From: Deltaproteobacteria bacterium
GTDB lineage: Bacteria > Myxococcota > XYA12-FULL-58-9
Assembly: GCA_016218825.1 (NCBI GenBank)
Contig: JACRCV010000076.1
Location: forward strand, 1 to 33,894
Direction of reading: 5' to 3'
DNA length: 33,894 nucleotides
The notes below the pieces were generated by a model that was not told the DNA's origin, searched no databases, and worked only from the letters and a program-made list of their open reading frames with translations. Position 1 is the first letter of the stretch, and every line of letters starts with the position of its first letter. Below are positions 21,776 to 31,724 of the stretch, in pieces. The position numbers and the translations under genes are program-made.

Positions 21776-22987
21776 CTACGGCGCTTTGCTGTAGAGCACC
21801 TCGATGCGCGCGACGCGGATGCGAGGACTGCCGCTGATGTCGATGACGCCGTCCTGCGGCACGGTGTCGTCGAGGGGGATGAGCTTGGTCTCGCCGGAGC
21901 CGATCCAGGTGGGCGGCGTCGAGCGCGTCTGGCCGTCGGCGGTGCGCCAGCGCGCGAAGCCGGAGTCGGGCGACCCTTGATCGGTCCACTGCACCAGGAT
22001 CGCCGCCACCTTGCGCCCGGGCGTGAGGCCGAGGCGGAAGCCGCCGGGCGGCGGCGCGACGTAGGTCTGGCCCTCGAAGTCGATGGCGCCGGCATCGGTC
22101 CGCGCCGCGGTGTACACGGTCCGGCGCTCGCCGTGCCGCGGCAGGGTCTGCGGCTGCACGTAGCTGATGGTCATCGGCGCGCCGGTCGTCTCCCACGGCT
22201 GGGTGTTGGCGCGGACCAGGGTGAGGCGCAACCAACAGCCGCGCGGCAGCTCGCCGTCCGGCAGCTGTTGGCCGTTGCCCTCGTAGACGTTGTCGGTCTC
22301 GGGGGTCCCGGGGTGGTTCACGTCCCAGGCGTCTTTGAGGTGCGGGTCTACGAACTTCTTGCCGATGTTGTGGACGGTCTTCGGCCGGCCGTGCTCGGTG
22401 TAGCCCTCGGGGTAGATCACGTCGACCTGCACCTTGAGCGGGTTCTCGATCCAGGGCTCGTTCTTCTCGTTGGTCTTCAGATCATAGGCGTGGCGATTCG
22501 GCCAGACGCTCTCCGCCTTCATCGGGGCGAACGGCGCGCCGCCGCCCTTCGGGCGGGCCGCGAGCAGCAGGTCGCCGATGCGGCGGGTGTCGGCGTAGCG
22601 CAGCTCGACGACGTGCATCCGGCCTGCCGGGAGCGGCAGCCAGATCTCCTGGCCGTTCGTCACCGCCCGGCCGCCGAGCTCGAAGCGGGTCGCGGTCGTC
22701 GACTGCCGCCGGCTGTCGGCCGGGCGCGCGAAGATCGCGCCGTCCTTCGGGGCACCCGCCGGGCCGGCGGGTGGGGCGGCGCTCGACAAGGCCCCGGCGC
22801 TCGTCGAGGGGGTCAGGCCGGAGACCAAGGCCGGCGGCACGCCGGCTCCCGAGTAGGCGCCGCTGGTCGGCGGCAGCCCGGGGGTCGAAAACGTGGGGGT
22901 GGCGGTGACCGGCAGCTCCGGCCCACCGGCCTCGAACCACGTCACCGCGCCCGAAGCGGCCTCGGCACGCGTTAAGGGCGGCGTCAT
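21776..22987 (-). CDS. Protein of unknown function (403 aa), first gene of the DUF3626-like operon
   Basis: A 403-residue protein without a signal peptide. The first ~100 residues are Pro/Ala/Gly-rich (APPAGPAGAPKDG). The rest looks like an all-beta protein with repeated strand patterns: IWLPLPAGRMHVVELRYADT, CWLRLTLVRANTQPW, FRLGLTPGRKVAAILVQW and IRVARIEVLYS. No family was recognised. I chose the ATG at 22987 because GAGGAG lies 5 bp upstream; the frame stays open further but crosses the divergent TPR gene's promoter region. It is followed closely by the DUF3626-like gene. Confidence 0.72.
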   Translation of the reverse strand: MTPPLTRAEAASGAVTWFEAGGPELPVTATPTFSTPGLPPTSGAYSGAGVPPALVSGLTPSTSAGALSSAAPPAGPAGAPKDGAIFARPADSRRQSTTATRFELGGRAVTNGQEIWLPLPAGRMHVVELRYADTRRIGDLLLAARPKGGGAPFAPMKAESVWPNRHAYDLKTNEKNEPWIENPLKVQVDVIYPEGYTEHGRPKTVHNIGKKFVDPHLKDAWDVNHPGTPETDNVYEGNGQQLPDGELPRGCWLRLTLVRANTQPWETTGAPMTISYVQPQTLPRHGERRTVYTAARTDAGAIDFEGQTYVAPPPGGFRLGLTPGRKVAAILVQWTDQGSPDSGFARWRTADGQTRSTPPTWIGSGETKLIPLDDTVPQDGVIDISGSPRIRVARIEVLYSKAP

Positions 22988-23072
22988 CTTGCTCCTCTGT
23001 TCTCGAGTGCGACAGCCTATTGCCAAGCTCGATTGTAACCGACTAGACAGGCCGTTCACAAGGAAGCCTTCG

Positions 23073-23879
23073 ATGTCGGCCGCTCCCGATCTGCAAACCC
23101 TCGTCGACGCCGCGCTCAACGCGGCGAATCGAGGCGACAGCCGACGGGCGGTGCAGGCGGCCGAGGCGGCGGTGGCGGCGCTGCAGGAGGCTTGGCAGGC
23201 GCCGCGACCCGGGGTGCCGCCGGTGGTCGCGAGCGCGGTCGTCGGCACCAGCCTCTTGAACCTCGGCGACCTGCTCCTCGCCTTCGGGGCGAAGCCCCAG
23301 GCCCGCGCCTGCCTCGAGCAAGCGGTGGCGCTCTTGGAGCGCGCCTACACCCCCGACGCCGTCGAGCTCGGCGCCGCCCTGGTGCGCCTCGGAGAGATGC
23401 TGGCGGCCGACGGCGAGGCGGTCGCGGCCGAGCCGGTGTTGCAGCGCGCCCTCGCGATCTTCACGCTCGCCGGCGGCAGCGACGACTTGCGGGTGGCGCA
23501 CGTCTTCGGGGTGCTGTCGATCGCGGCGCTGACGCTCGGCCGGCCGGAGGAAGCGGCGGCGTTCGCCGGTCGGGCGCTGGCGATCCTCGGCGACGCGGTC
23601 GATGCCGGTCTCGAGGTCGCGCACCTCTGGAACACGGTCGGCGCGGCCACGGCGCTGGCCGGTCGGCCGCGGGAGGCCGCCGCGGCGTGGCGGCGGGCGC
23701 TGCAGCTCGCGGCGGCGGTCACCGGTGAGGAGGCGGCGGCGCTCGGCCGGATGGCTATCGCGAGCCTGCAGCAGCTGGCAGCAGCGGACCGGGGTATGGA
23801 CGAAGCGGAGCTCCTGGCGCATCGCCGGCGTCTGGGCTTGGCGCCGGGGACGGCCGGGTCGCCGCCGCCAGGTCGCTGA
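23073..23879 (+). CDS. TPR-repeat protein
   Basis: A 268-residue, Ala-rich, all-helical protein made of tetratricopeptide-like repeats: LVDAALNAANRGDSRRAVQA, SLLNLGDLLLAFGAKPQARA, ALVRLGEMLAADGEAVAAEP and VLSIAALTLGRPEEAAAFAG are successive units. The two-helix period of about 40 residues is that of Kinesin-light-chain-like TPRs. Such proteins are scaffolds; no enzyme domain is present. The ATG at 23073 is preceded by AAGGAA. The gene is divergent from the 403-residue gene (85-bp gap), and its 3' end overlaps the convergent gene by 125 bp. Confidence 0.82.
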   Translation: MSAAPDLQTLVDAALNAANRGDSRRAVQAAEAAVAALQEAWQAPRPGVPPVVASAVVGTSLLNLGDLLLAFGAKPQARACLEQAVALLERAYTPDAVELGAALVRLGEMLAADGEAVAAEPVLQRALAIFTLAGGSDDLRVAHVFGVLSIAALTLGRPEEAAAFAGRALAILGDAVDAGLEVAHLWNTVGAATALAGRPREAAAAWRRALQLAAAVTGEEAAALGRMAIASLQQLAAADRGMDEAELLAHRRRLGLAPGTAGSPPPGR

Positions 23880-24753
23880 AGAACGCGCCGACCTCGCGCG
23901 CCGCGCGGCTCACGGCGTCGATGGCGGGCTCGACGACGCGACAGGCCGCGTCGTAGGCCGTGAAGACGCCGCCGATCAAAGTGCGCAGCGAGCGGTGCCG
24001 CACGAAGACCCCGAAGGACCCGAACAGCCCGGTCACCCAGATCGGGACACACAACATCAAGCCGGCCGAGCCGTCGTCGGCGACCCCGGCGCTCAGCAGG
24101 CCGGGGATGTAGAAGCCGAGGGTCCGGGTGTGCAGCACCGGATCACGGCTGGTCGCGTAGAGGTAGCCGGCGGCCGCGCCCCACTTGGCGCCGCCGTGGG
24201 CGGTGGGCGGCTCGCCGGCGGTGTGCTTGATGCCGGTGGAGTAGCCGCCGTACACGAAGGGCACCGACACCCCGAGACCCACCGAGGCATCGACGGTGGT
24301 GGCGCCGCCTCGCTCCCGGCCGCCGCGCAGCGCGAACGCCGGTCCGATCTCGAGCACCCCCGGTAGGCCGTACTTGACGCCGACCGTCACCGTCACCGCG
24401 CTGCCGGGGTTGAGGGGGTTGGAGGCGGCGTGGCCGGCCCTCATCAGCTCGCGCCCGATCTTGCCGAGCGCGAGGCGCCGCCCGGGATCGATGACCGGCG
24501 CGCGTTTGCGATCGAGCACCACCTGGCGGCAGAGATCTCGACCCAATTCTTGCGTGAGCAGACGCCCCTCGGCACGCAACGCCTCGGGGTCCACGACCCC
24601 GGGCTCCCGGCCCTGAACGAGCCCCGAAGTCTCCGCCACCTCGTCGACCGCCTCCGGTCGACCGGCGCAACTATTGGTATTTATTGGTGGAACGAGGGGA
24701 TCGTGCCCGACGGTCGCTCGGGGCGCGACGGCGCAGACACGCTCCGTCTTCAT
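23755..24753 (-). CDS. Hypothetical protein (up to 332 aa)
   Basis: No family was recognised. The middle of the protein is Gly-rich with alternating hydrophobic segments (VTVTVGVKYGLPGVLEIGPA, VGLGVSVPFVYGGYSTGIKH, GAAAGYLYATSRDPVLHTR, LMLCVPIWVTGLFGSFGVFV), which could be strands of a barrel or a lipid-exposed fold. The C-terminal 40 residues are Pro/Ala-rich and overlap the convergent TPR gene. The start is doubtful. The ATG at 24753 has no ribosome site and abuts a dispersed repeat, and codons around 24665-24699 are unusually AT-rich, like a promoter. A GTG at 24639 behind a GGAGG would give 294 residues. Confidence 0.6.
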   Translation of the reverse strand: MKTERVCAVAPRATVGHDPLVPPINTNSCAGRPEAVDEVAETSGLVQGREPGVVDPEALRAEGRLLTQELGRDLCRQVVLDRKRAPVIDPGRRLALGKIGRELMRAGHAASNPLNPGSAVTVTVGVKYGLPGVLEIGPAFALRGGRERGGATTVDASVGLGVSVPFVYGGYSTGIKHTAGEPPTAHGGAKWGAAAGYLYATSRDPVLHTRTLGFYIPGLLSAGVADDGSAGLMLCVPIWVTGLFGSFGVFVRHRSLRTLIGGVFTAYDAACRVVEPAIDAVSRAAREVGAFFSDLAAATRPSPAPSPDAGDAPGAPLRPYPGPLLPAAAGSR

Positions 24754-24758
24754 GGCGG

Positions 24759-24868
24759 GTTACCGTTCACGGGCGACCGCCCGCCGCGAGAAGATCCTCG
24801 GCGAAAACAAGGCGTTGTGGCGCGGCTCTGCGTCCCCCGTGTATTACGAGAGCCATCGTGATGACCCC
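24759..24868 (+). repeat. Dispersed palindromic element, copy 3
   Basis: About 110 bp. It reads GTTACCGTTCACGGG, then CGCCCGCCGCGAGAAGATCC, GGCGAAAACAAGGCGTTGTG and GCGTCCCCCGTG, then ACGAGAGCCATCGTGATGAC up to 24868. It therefore carries both the module seen in copies 1, 4 and 5 and the right end seen in copy 2. It lies between the hypothetical gene (23755-24753) and the downstream end of the subtilase gene. Confidence 0.85.
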
Positions 24869-24974
24869 AAGAACGCCTACCATGGCGGCACTCTCCCTTT
24901 GGAGGAGTATCGGTCCCCGGGTCGGCCGGTTGCGGCTTGTCTCGGGCGGGCCGCCATCCCCAGCCCGAGAGCGG

Positions 24975-27395
24975 CTAGCGGCGGATCCGACGTCGCCGGC
25001 CGATGCCGGCCAGGGCCAGGAGCGCGCCGATGAGGGACGGCGGCGTCGCGGTGCAGGACCAGCGGCTCTTGCCGTTGCATTCGGGGTCGCAGGCGCAATC
25101 TTTGTCGCAGGAGTAGGTTTCGTCACAGGCGCAGACGCCGGCGTTGGGATCGGTCGCGGCGCTGGGCGGCGGATCGGTCTTGGGCGGGGTGTCGGTGCCG
25201 CACAGGCCCCACTCGTTGCAGACGTCGCCGTTGCAGTCGTCCGCCGACTCGCACTGCGCCCAGCAGGAGCCGGTGCCGTCGGCCTCCGGCCAGCAAGAGT
25301 AGCCGGGGCGGCAGTCGCTCCTGCGCTCGCACTGCGGCAGGCAGGCGTCGAAGCGGCCGAGCGGCACACAGTGGCTGCCGGCGGCGCAGTCGGCGGCGGC
25401 GTAGCAGTCGATCACGCAGTAGCCGTCCGGCATCCAGTCGATGCACCAGCCGTTCTTCGCGCACTGGACGTCGGCGGTGCAGGCGGCGCCCGGGCCGTTT
25501 GGGCCGTCGTGGACGCACTCGCCGGACTTCGGGTCGCAGGTCTCGCCGGGGTTGCAGCCGTTGACGGTGCACGACGGCAGGCAGACCGGCGGCTGGCCGT
25601 CGGGGGACAGGCAGTCGTAGCCGGCGCGGCAGTCGGCGATCGAGGCGCAGCTCGCCAGGCAGTAGCCGCCGTTGCCGGTCGAGAAGCAGGTGGCGTTGCC
25701 GGGGCAGGCGTCGGTGCAGGTGGTGGAGCAGTAGCCGCCGGTGAAGCCCATGGTCTCGCCGAAGCACAGGCCGCCGATGCCGCACTGGAAGTCCTGGGTG
25801 CAGATGACGCCGACCGGGGTGACGGTGGGGGCGCACGACGGATCGGCGCTGTCCGAAAGCCAGTCGCAGTCGTTGTCGGCGCCGTCGTCGCAGAGCTCGG
25901 GGACCGGCTGGCAGACGTCGCCGCCCGCGGCTTGCTGCACCGCCCGCATCGCGTTGACCCGGCCGTAGCCGTAGTGCGCCTCGAAGCCGTGGGCGTCGTA
26001 GGTCACGCTGCCGACCTTGTCGGCGGTCTCGAACAGGATCGACTGCACCTGGGCGCGGGAGAGCGACAGGTTGACGCTGTAGACGAGCGCGGCGACGCCG
26101 GCGGCCACCGGGGTCGCGGCGCTGGTGCCGCTGAACTGCATGAAGTAGTCGCCGGCGGCGTAGCCGTTTTGGCCGCGGATGTCGGTCGACACCGCGGCGG
26201 CGGGCGCGGTCAGGTCGAGCTCGGCGCCCCAGTTGGAGTAGTCCTCCCGCAGGTCGAAGTAGTTGCTGGCGCCGATGCCGAGCACCAGCGGGTGGCTCGC
26301 GAGCTCGTAGCTCTCGTTCATGCGGCCGTCGTTGCCGGCGGCGAACAGGATGACGCTGCCGGCGCCGTCGCGGCCGGTCTCGGCGACGGTGTGGATCGCG
26401 AGGTCGAGGTCGGAGGGCACGCCGGCGGCGCCCTCGGGGCCCCAGGAGTTCGACAGCACCTGGGCGCCGTGGTCCGAGGCCCAGTAGAACGCGTCGCTGT
26501 CGATGCCCATGCGGCTGAAGCCGCTCTCGCTCATGATCCTGAGCGGCATCAACGAGCAATCGGGGCAGACGCCGGCGATGCCGATCTCGTTGTCGCCGGT
26601 GGCGGCGGCGATGCCGGCGGTGTTGGTGCCGTGGGCGTCGGTAGGGTCGGGGGTCGGGTCGTCGTCGTTGTCGATCAGGTCTCTCGGGCTCACGATCTTG
26701 CCGGCGAGGTCGGGGTGCAACATGTCGGTGCCGGAGTCGATGATCGCGATCGCGACGCCGGCAGCACCACGGATGAGCTCGAAGGCGCCCTGCGAGCCGA
26801 TGTTCTCGTGGTGCCATTGATCGGCGAACAGCGGGTCATTGGGGATGTAGAGCGGCCGCAAGCGGATGATGAAGTCGGGGTGCGCGAAGCGGGCGGCGCG
26901 CGATTCTTGGAGCCGCAGCGCCGCGGCGACGGTGGCGCGCGGCGAGGCGCAGAGCACCTCGTAGAGGCCGAGCTCGGGGCGCAGGACGCGGGCGGCGACG
27001 CCGCCGGCGGCCTTGACCCGGCGGTTGACCTCGGCGGCGGAGAGGGTCTTGTCGAACTGGGCGCGGATCTTCTCGTCGGCGATGTAGACCGAGGTCTCGC
27101 CCTGCGGGTGGTAGACCGGGAGCAGGGTCGCGGCGGCGAGGGCGCGGGCGTCAGAGCGCAACGCCGCCGGGTCGGTGGCGTGCCCGACCAGCCAGAGGTC
27201 GCCGAACATGTGGGTGAAGGTCACGTCGGGGTGCTTGGCCTCGAGGCGGGAGAGCAGGGCGCGGCTCGAGACTCGGAAGGCGACGGCGTTGGTGTCTTCT
27301 TCGAGGGTGACCTTGCCGTGGGTCGAATAGTAGGCGGGCGGAAGGTAGGACGCGGAGAGCATCGCAGCGAGCAACAACATCATCGGGAGCTCCAT
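24975..27395 (-). CDS. Secreted subtilisin-like serine protease with Cys-rich C-terminus and MYXO-CTERM-like tail
   Basis: An 806-residue secreted S8 protease. A signal peptide (MELPMMLLLAAMLSA) is followed by an inhibitor-like propeptide up to about residue 190. The catalytic domain has D220 in AIIDSGTD, H255 in DAHGTNTAG, the oxyanion N355 in FAAGND and S425 in FSGTSAATPVAAG. After the domain, CQPVPELCDDGADNDCDW...C is a MopE-type metal-binding motif (residues 495-521). Cys-rich EGF-like units and a Pro-rich linker follow. The C-terminus has a Cys, a hydrophobic span (LIGALLALAGIG) and an Arg cluster, as in MYXO-CTERM sorting signals. It is probably surface-attached or secreted. The ATG at 27395 is the only start giving the signal peptide. 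Confidence 0.95.
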   Translation of the reverse strand: MELPMMLLLAAMLSASYLPPAYYSTHGKVTLEEDTNAVAFRVSSRALLSRLEAKHPDVTFTHMFGDLWLVGHATDPAALRSDARALAAATLLPVYHPQGETSVYIADEKIRAQFDKTLSAAEVNRRVKAAGGVAARVLRPELGLYEVLCASPRATVAAALRLQESRAARFAHPDFIIRLRPLYIPNDPLFADQWHHENIGSQGAFELIRGAAGVAIAIIDSGTDMLHPDLAGKIVSPRDLIDNDDDPTPDPTDAHGTNTAGIAAATGDNEIGIAGVCPDCSLMPLRIMSESGFSRMGIDSDAFYWASDHGAQVLSNSWGPEGAAGVPSDLDLAIHTVAETGRDGAGSVILFAAGNDGRMNESYELASHPLVLGIGASNYFDLREDYSNWGAELDLTAPAAAVSTDIRGQNGYAAGDYFMQFSGTSAATPVAAGVAALVYSVNLSLSRAQVQSILFETADKVGSVTYDAHGFEAHYGYGRVNAMRAVQQAAGGDVCQPVPELCDDGADNDCDWLSDSADPSCAPTVTPVGVICTQDFQCGIGGLCFGETMGFTGGYCSTTCTDACPGNATCFSTGNGGYCLASCASIADCRAGYDCLSPDGQPPVCLPSCTVNGCNPGETCDPKSGECVHDGPNGPGAACTADVQCAKNGWCIDWMPDGYCVIDCYAAADCAAGSHCVPLGRFDACLPQCERRSDCRPGYSCWPEADGTGSCWAQCESADDCNGDVCNEWGLCGTDTPPKTDPPPSAATDPNAGVCACDETYSCDKDCACDPECNGKSRWSCTATPPSLIGALLALAGIGRRRRIRR

Positions 27396-27767
27396 CTACC
27401 AGCGCGCGCGGCGCTTCGAACAACCTATTGCCGTGCCGCTTCTGGCTTCGCGGCGGTCAACGAGTGGGCGGGCGCCGATGTGCAACGTCGGTGCCAAGGC
27501 CGGTCGGATGCGGCTTTGCCGGGTGTCGGCCAACACCCTGTGATCCGCGCCACAACGCCTTGTTTTCGGCGAGGTTCTCGCGGCGGGCGGTCCCCCGTGA
27601 ACGGTAACAAGGTGGTATGGGTGCGGGCTCCGGCGCTCGCGTGGGGCGGGGGTTTGCAGATCTGCGAGCCCGCGGCGGTGCGGGATTCGCGTTCGTGCGA
27701 ATGGTGCTGAAACGCTGGCTTTCGAGTGGCAATCCGAGGTGAACAGCGACTTCGGGCACATCGGCGA
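27396..27767. other. Intergenic region containing repeat copy 4
   Basis: A 372-bp interval between the subtilase start and the regulator stop. I see no convincing gene. It holds repeat copy 4 (27544-27608) and, at 27507-27523, GGATGCGGCTTTGCCGG. That matches GGATCCGGCTTTGCCGG, the minus-strand reading of copy 5 at 33857-33873, at 16 of 17 positions, so a longer degenerate element may be present. A clear subtilase promoter was not found. Confidence 0.6.
27544..27608 (-). repeat. Dispersed palindromic element, copy 4
   Basis: On the minus strand it reads GTTACCGTTCACGGGGGACC, then GCCCGCCGCGAGAACCTCGC, CGAAAACAAGGCGTTGTGGC and GCGGA. It matches the left module of copies 3 and 5 with a 3-bp deletion (AGAAGATCC becomes AGAACC). 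The right half is lost or diverged. Confidence 0.85.
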
Positions 27768-29098
<1,331 letters not shown>

Positions 29099-29102
<4 letters not shown>

Positions 29103-31234
29103 GACATGACCTCCTTCTCGGCGCCGAGCGCGGCCACCCCCGGCAGCCGCACCACGAACACCGTGCCCTCGTCGCTCGAGGCCTCGAGCTGCAGGCGCCC
29201 GGCGAGCTCGCCCTCGACGATGGCGCGGCTGACGAACAACCCGAGCCCGGTGCCGCGCTTCGGCCCTTTGGTGGTGAAGAAGGGCTCGAACAGCCGCGAC
29301 TGCAAGGCCTGCGGGATGCCGCCGCCGCTGTCCGTGACCCGTACGACCACCGCGCCGCGCTCGGCCGCGGTCTCGAAGCCGAGCTCGCCGCCGTCCGGCA
29401 TCGCGTCGAGCGCGTTGATCCCCAGGTTCAACAGCACCTGCACCACGCGGTCCTCTTTGGCGCGGACCCCGGGGAGGTCGGGGGCGAGCTGTTTGCGGAT
29501 CTGAACCCGCCGCGCCCGCGGGTCGTGGGACAAGAGGCGCACCACGTCGGTGACCACGTCGTTCACCGACACCCGCGCCAGCTCGTCGCGCCGCCTTCTG
29601 GTGAAGTCGACCAGGTCGCGCAACAGCGCGCTCATCCGCACCACCTCTTTCTCGACGACGTCGAGGGTCTGGCGGATGCGCTGCGGATCGGTCACCTCGC
29701 CGGCGAGCTTGAGCTGGGATTGAATCGCGGCGAGCGGGTTGCCGATCTCGTGCGCCACCCCGGCGGCGAGCAGGCCGAAGGCCGCCATGCGCTCGTGATG
29801 GACCAAGGTCGCCTGCCCTTGCTTCTCGGCGGTGATGACGCGCGCGATCTCGACCACCGACTCGATGCGTCCGGCGGCGCGTGACACCGGGTAGGTCTCG
29901 ACCTGCAAGATCTCGGGGCCGTGCGCGCTCCGGCGCGGCCGCTCGACGGTCATCGGCTTGCCGCTCGCCAGGGTCTCGAGGATCGGATGGTCGGGTGACA
30001 ATGGCGCCTGCTCTTCCACCGCGGCGTCGTAGCGCCGGCCGACGAGATCGGCGCCGTAGGCGGTGAGGGCGGCGCGGTTGGCCTTCGAGATCTGGCCGTC
30101 TTGCCCCACGACCACGACCCGCTGGTCGATGGAGTCGAGCAACAGGTTGGTGAAGTCCTGGCTCTGCTGCAGCTCGCGGGTGCGCGCCGCGATGCGCTCC
30201 TCGAGCCGGCCGTACGAGTCGACGAGCGCGACGCTCATCCGATTGAACGCGGTCGCGAGCTCGACGACCTCGGCCGGTCCGCTCTGCGGCACGCTCTCGC
30301 CCAGCGAGCCGGCGGCGACCCGGGTCGCCGCCGCCGCCACCCGTCGCAGGTGACGCGCCAGGCGCGCGGCGGTGAGCACCATCGCCACGGTCAAGAGCAC
30401 CGCGAGCAGCGCGCCGAAGGTCACCGCCTGCCACTTGAGGCGCTCGAGGCCCGCGAGCGCCGCGGTGAGCGGCACCTCGACGAGCACGCCCCAGCCGCCG
30501 ATCCCCGCCGGCGCGTACGCCGCGACCGCTTCGGTGCCCGAGGGGAGCGCGTACTCGGCCATGAAGCCGCTGGTCCAGTCGCGATCGTCGGCGTCGCCGA
30601 GCGTCCTCGCCGAGCGCGTCGGCTCGAGCTCGTCGGCCGAGCTCCAGATCACCTGGCGCCGCGCGTCCACGAGGTACATGACGCCGAAGGGCGCGAGCTC
30701 GGTCTGCATCGCGATCAGCGGGTGGTGGCGCTCGAACGGGAAGCTCACGCACAGGCGGGCGGCGCCGTCGGCGTCGCGCAGCGCCGGCACCGAGACCACC
30801 ATCTCCGGCTCGGTGTCGTTCATCAGCACGCCGACCGGGCCGGGCGCCTCGGACACCGCCGCGGCGCAAAGGGCGTGTGGCAGCACATCGGCAGCCGTGC
30901 GGCCGCGGTCGACGAGGGCGCGCGACCGGCCCCCGGTGTCGACGAGCTCCCACAGGGTCGCGGTGGAGTCCGCGCCCGGGATGGTCGCGAGGTCGTCGGG
31001 CCCGTCGAGGGCGTGGGCGACCGCCTGGGCTTCGCGGAGCTTGTCGTTGATCGAGCGGCGCACGTCGGCGGCCGCCATCCCCGCGACGTGGTGCACGTCG
31101 CGCAGCACCGCCTCGGTCCAGAACTGCCGCGAGCGGGCATAGCCCCACAGGTTCGAGATCACGAGCGGCACGAACGAGAACAAGAGCAAGAGCGCCAACA
31201 GCTGGCGCGCCAGTGTCGAGGTGGGGCGACTCAA
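29099..31234 (-). CDS. Membrane sensor histidine kinase, partner of the NtrC-type regulator
   Basis: A 711-residue NtrB-like sensor kinase. Transmembrane span 1 is at residues 9-27 (LARQLLALLLLFSFVPLVI), followed by a periplasmic sensor domain of about 230 residues, and span 2 near 268-292 (LLAVLLTVAMVL). A HAMP segment (RLARHLRRVAAAATRVAAGS) and a PAS domain follow. The phospho-accepting His is about H495 in GVAHEIGNPLAAI. The ATPase domain has LGINALDAMPDGG, VTDSGGGIP and GTGLGLFVSR. The start is uncertain: TTG at 31234 places span 1 at the N-terminus, and earlier in-frame codons precede it. It overlaps the regulator. The ligand is unknown. Confidence 0.92.
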
Positions 31235-31383
31235 GGCCTCACTATGACAACCGAATAGGGCGGGTGCAACCTCGGCTGGTGAGGGGTAGACACGTTTATC
31301 CGAGGCGTCGCCGACGTCCAGGACAGCGCGTTGGTCGCGGGCCGTCACCGAACGAGGGGGGGTCGAGGCCTCGGACAAACGTG

Positions 31384-31399
31384 GGCGCCTCACGGCGCC
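31384..31399 (-). terminator. Hairpin just after the CC-peptide gene
   Basis: GGCGCC-TCAC-GGCGCC forms a perfect 6-bp stem 4 bp downstream of the peptide stop at 31404. On the minus strand the stem is preceded by TTTT and followed by CACGTTTGT, so it is a partial intrinsic terminator or an RNA-stabilising hairpin. It could limit read-through from the peptide gene into the kinase. Confidence 0.5.
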
Positions 31400-31403
31400 A
31401 AAA

Positions 31404-31499
31404 TCACTTGCAGCAGGTGATCTTGCAGCAAGTCGTGTCCGGGACGTTCACCGGCTTCTCGACCGGCGTCGCCACGGGCTTCGAAAACAGTTTCTTCAT
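31404..31499 (-). CDS. 31-residue CC-motif peptide, sigma-54-controlled
   Basis: A short gene encoding MKKLFSKPVATPVEKPVN, then VPDTTCCKITCCK. The core has four Cys in two CC pairs, in a repeated TCCK arrangement with codons TGCTGCAAG twice. It has no transmembrane span. The ATG at 31499 is preceded by AAGGAGGTGATT, a near-perfect Shine-Dalgarno. A sigma-54 promoter lies 43-60 bp upstream and a hairpin follows the stop. Charged leader, Pro-rich middle and Cys-rich end would fit a RiPP precursor, a metal-binding peptide, a redox sensor or a secreted signal; I cannot choose. No modifying enzyme is visible nearby. The gene is just upstream of the kinase-regulator pair. Confidence 0.7.
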   Translation of the reverse strand: MKKLFSKPVATPVEKPVNVPDTTCCKITCCK

Positions 31500-31541
31500 A
31501 ATCACCTCCTTGAATTCTTTCTCCCCACCGCCGGGCCTCGT

Positions 31542-31559
31542 TAGCAAGGTCCGTTCCAA
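31542..31559 (-). promoter_or_regulatory. Sigma-54 (-24/-12) promoter of the CC-peptide gene
   Basis: On the minus strand TTGGAACGGACCTTGCTA has GG and GC separated by exactly 10 bases. It matches the YTGGCAC-N5-TTGCW consensus with one mismatch in the -24 block (GGAAC for GGCAC). The start of transcription would lie near 31533, leaving a short leader before the strong ribosome site at 31503-31514. An NtrC-type activator gene is encoded in the same gene cluster. Confidence 0.75.
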
Positions 31560-31596
31560 TCGCCGGACGGGATGAGGCCTCGCGCCTGCGGGTCTG

Positions 31597-31638
31597 GTCA
31601 ACGCCTCGATAACAGGGGGGGAAATGCGTTGGGTTGAC
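31597..31638. promoter_or_regulatory. Inverted-repeat candidate enhancer site
   Basis: GTCAACGC (31597-31604) faces GCGTTG (31626-31631), which is followed by GGTTGAC (31632-31638), about 40-80 bp upstream of the sigma-54 promoter. NtrC-type activators bind such inverted repeats upstream of their promoters. The assignment rests on symmetry and position only. Confidence 0.35.
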
Positions 31639-31724
31639 GGCTAGGCAGCAGGGCGACCCGCGGCGGCGGGGGGGGGTGGGTTCGCAGGGTCGCGAACGGG
31701 GGCTCATCAGGCGCGCCAGCGGGC

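Noticed and set aside
24665-24699. An AT-rich stretch as a tRNA or other RNA gene
   Set aside because: It is about 35 bp with no cloverleaf or conserved RNA motif; it is more likely a promoter inside an over-extended reading frame.
24684-27710. A 1008-codon frame on the plus strand opposite the subtilase
   Set aside because: It is an antisense shadow of a clear protease gene with intact catalytic residues; its translation is low-complexity (Ala/Gly/Val/Arg/Asp) and has no family features.
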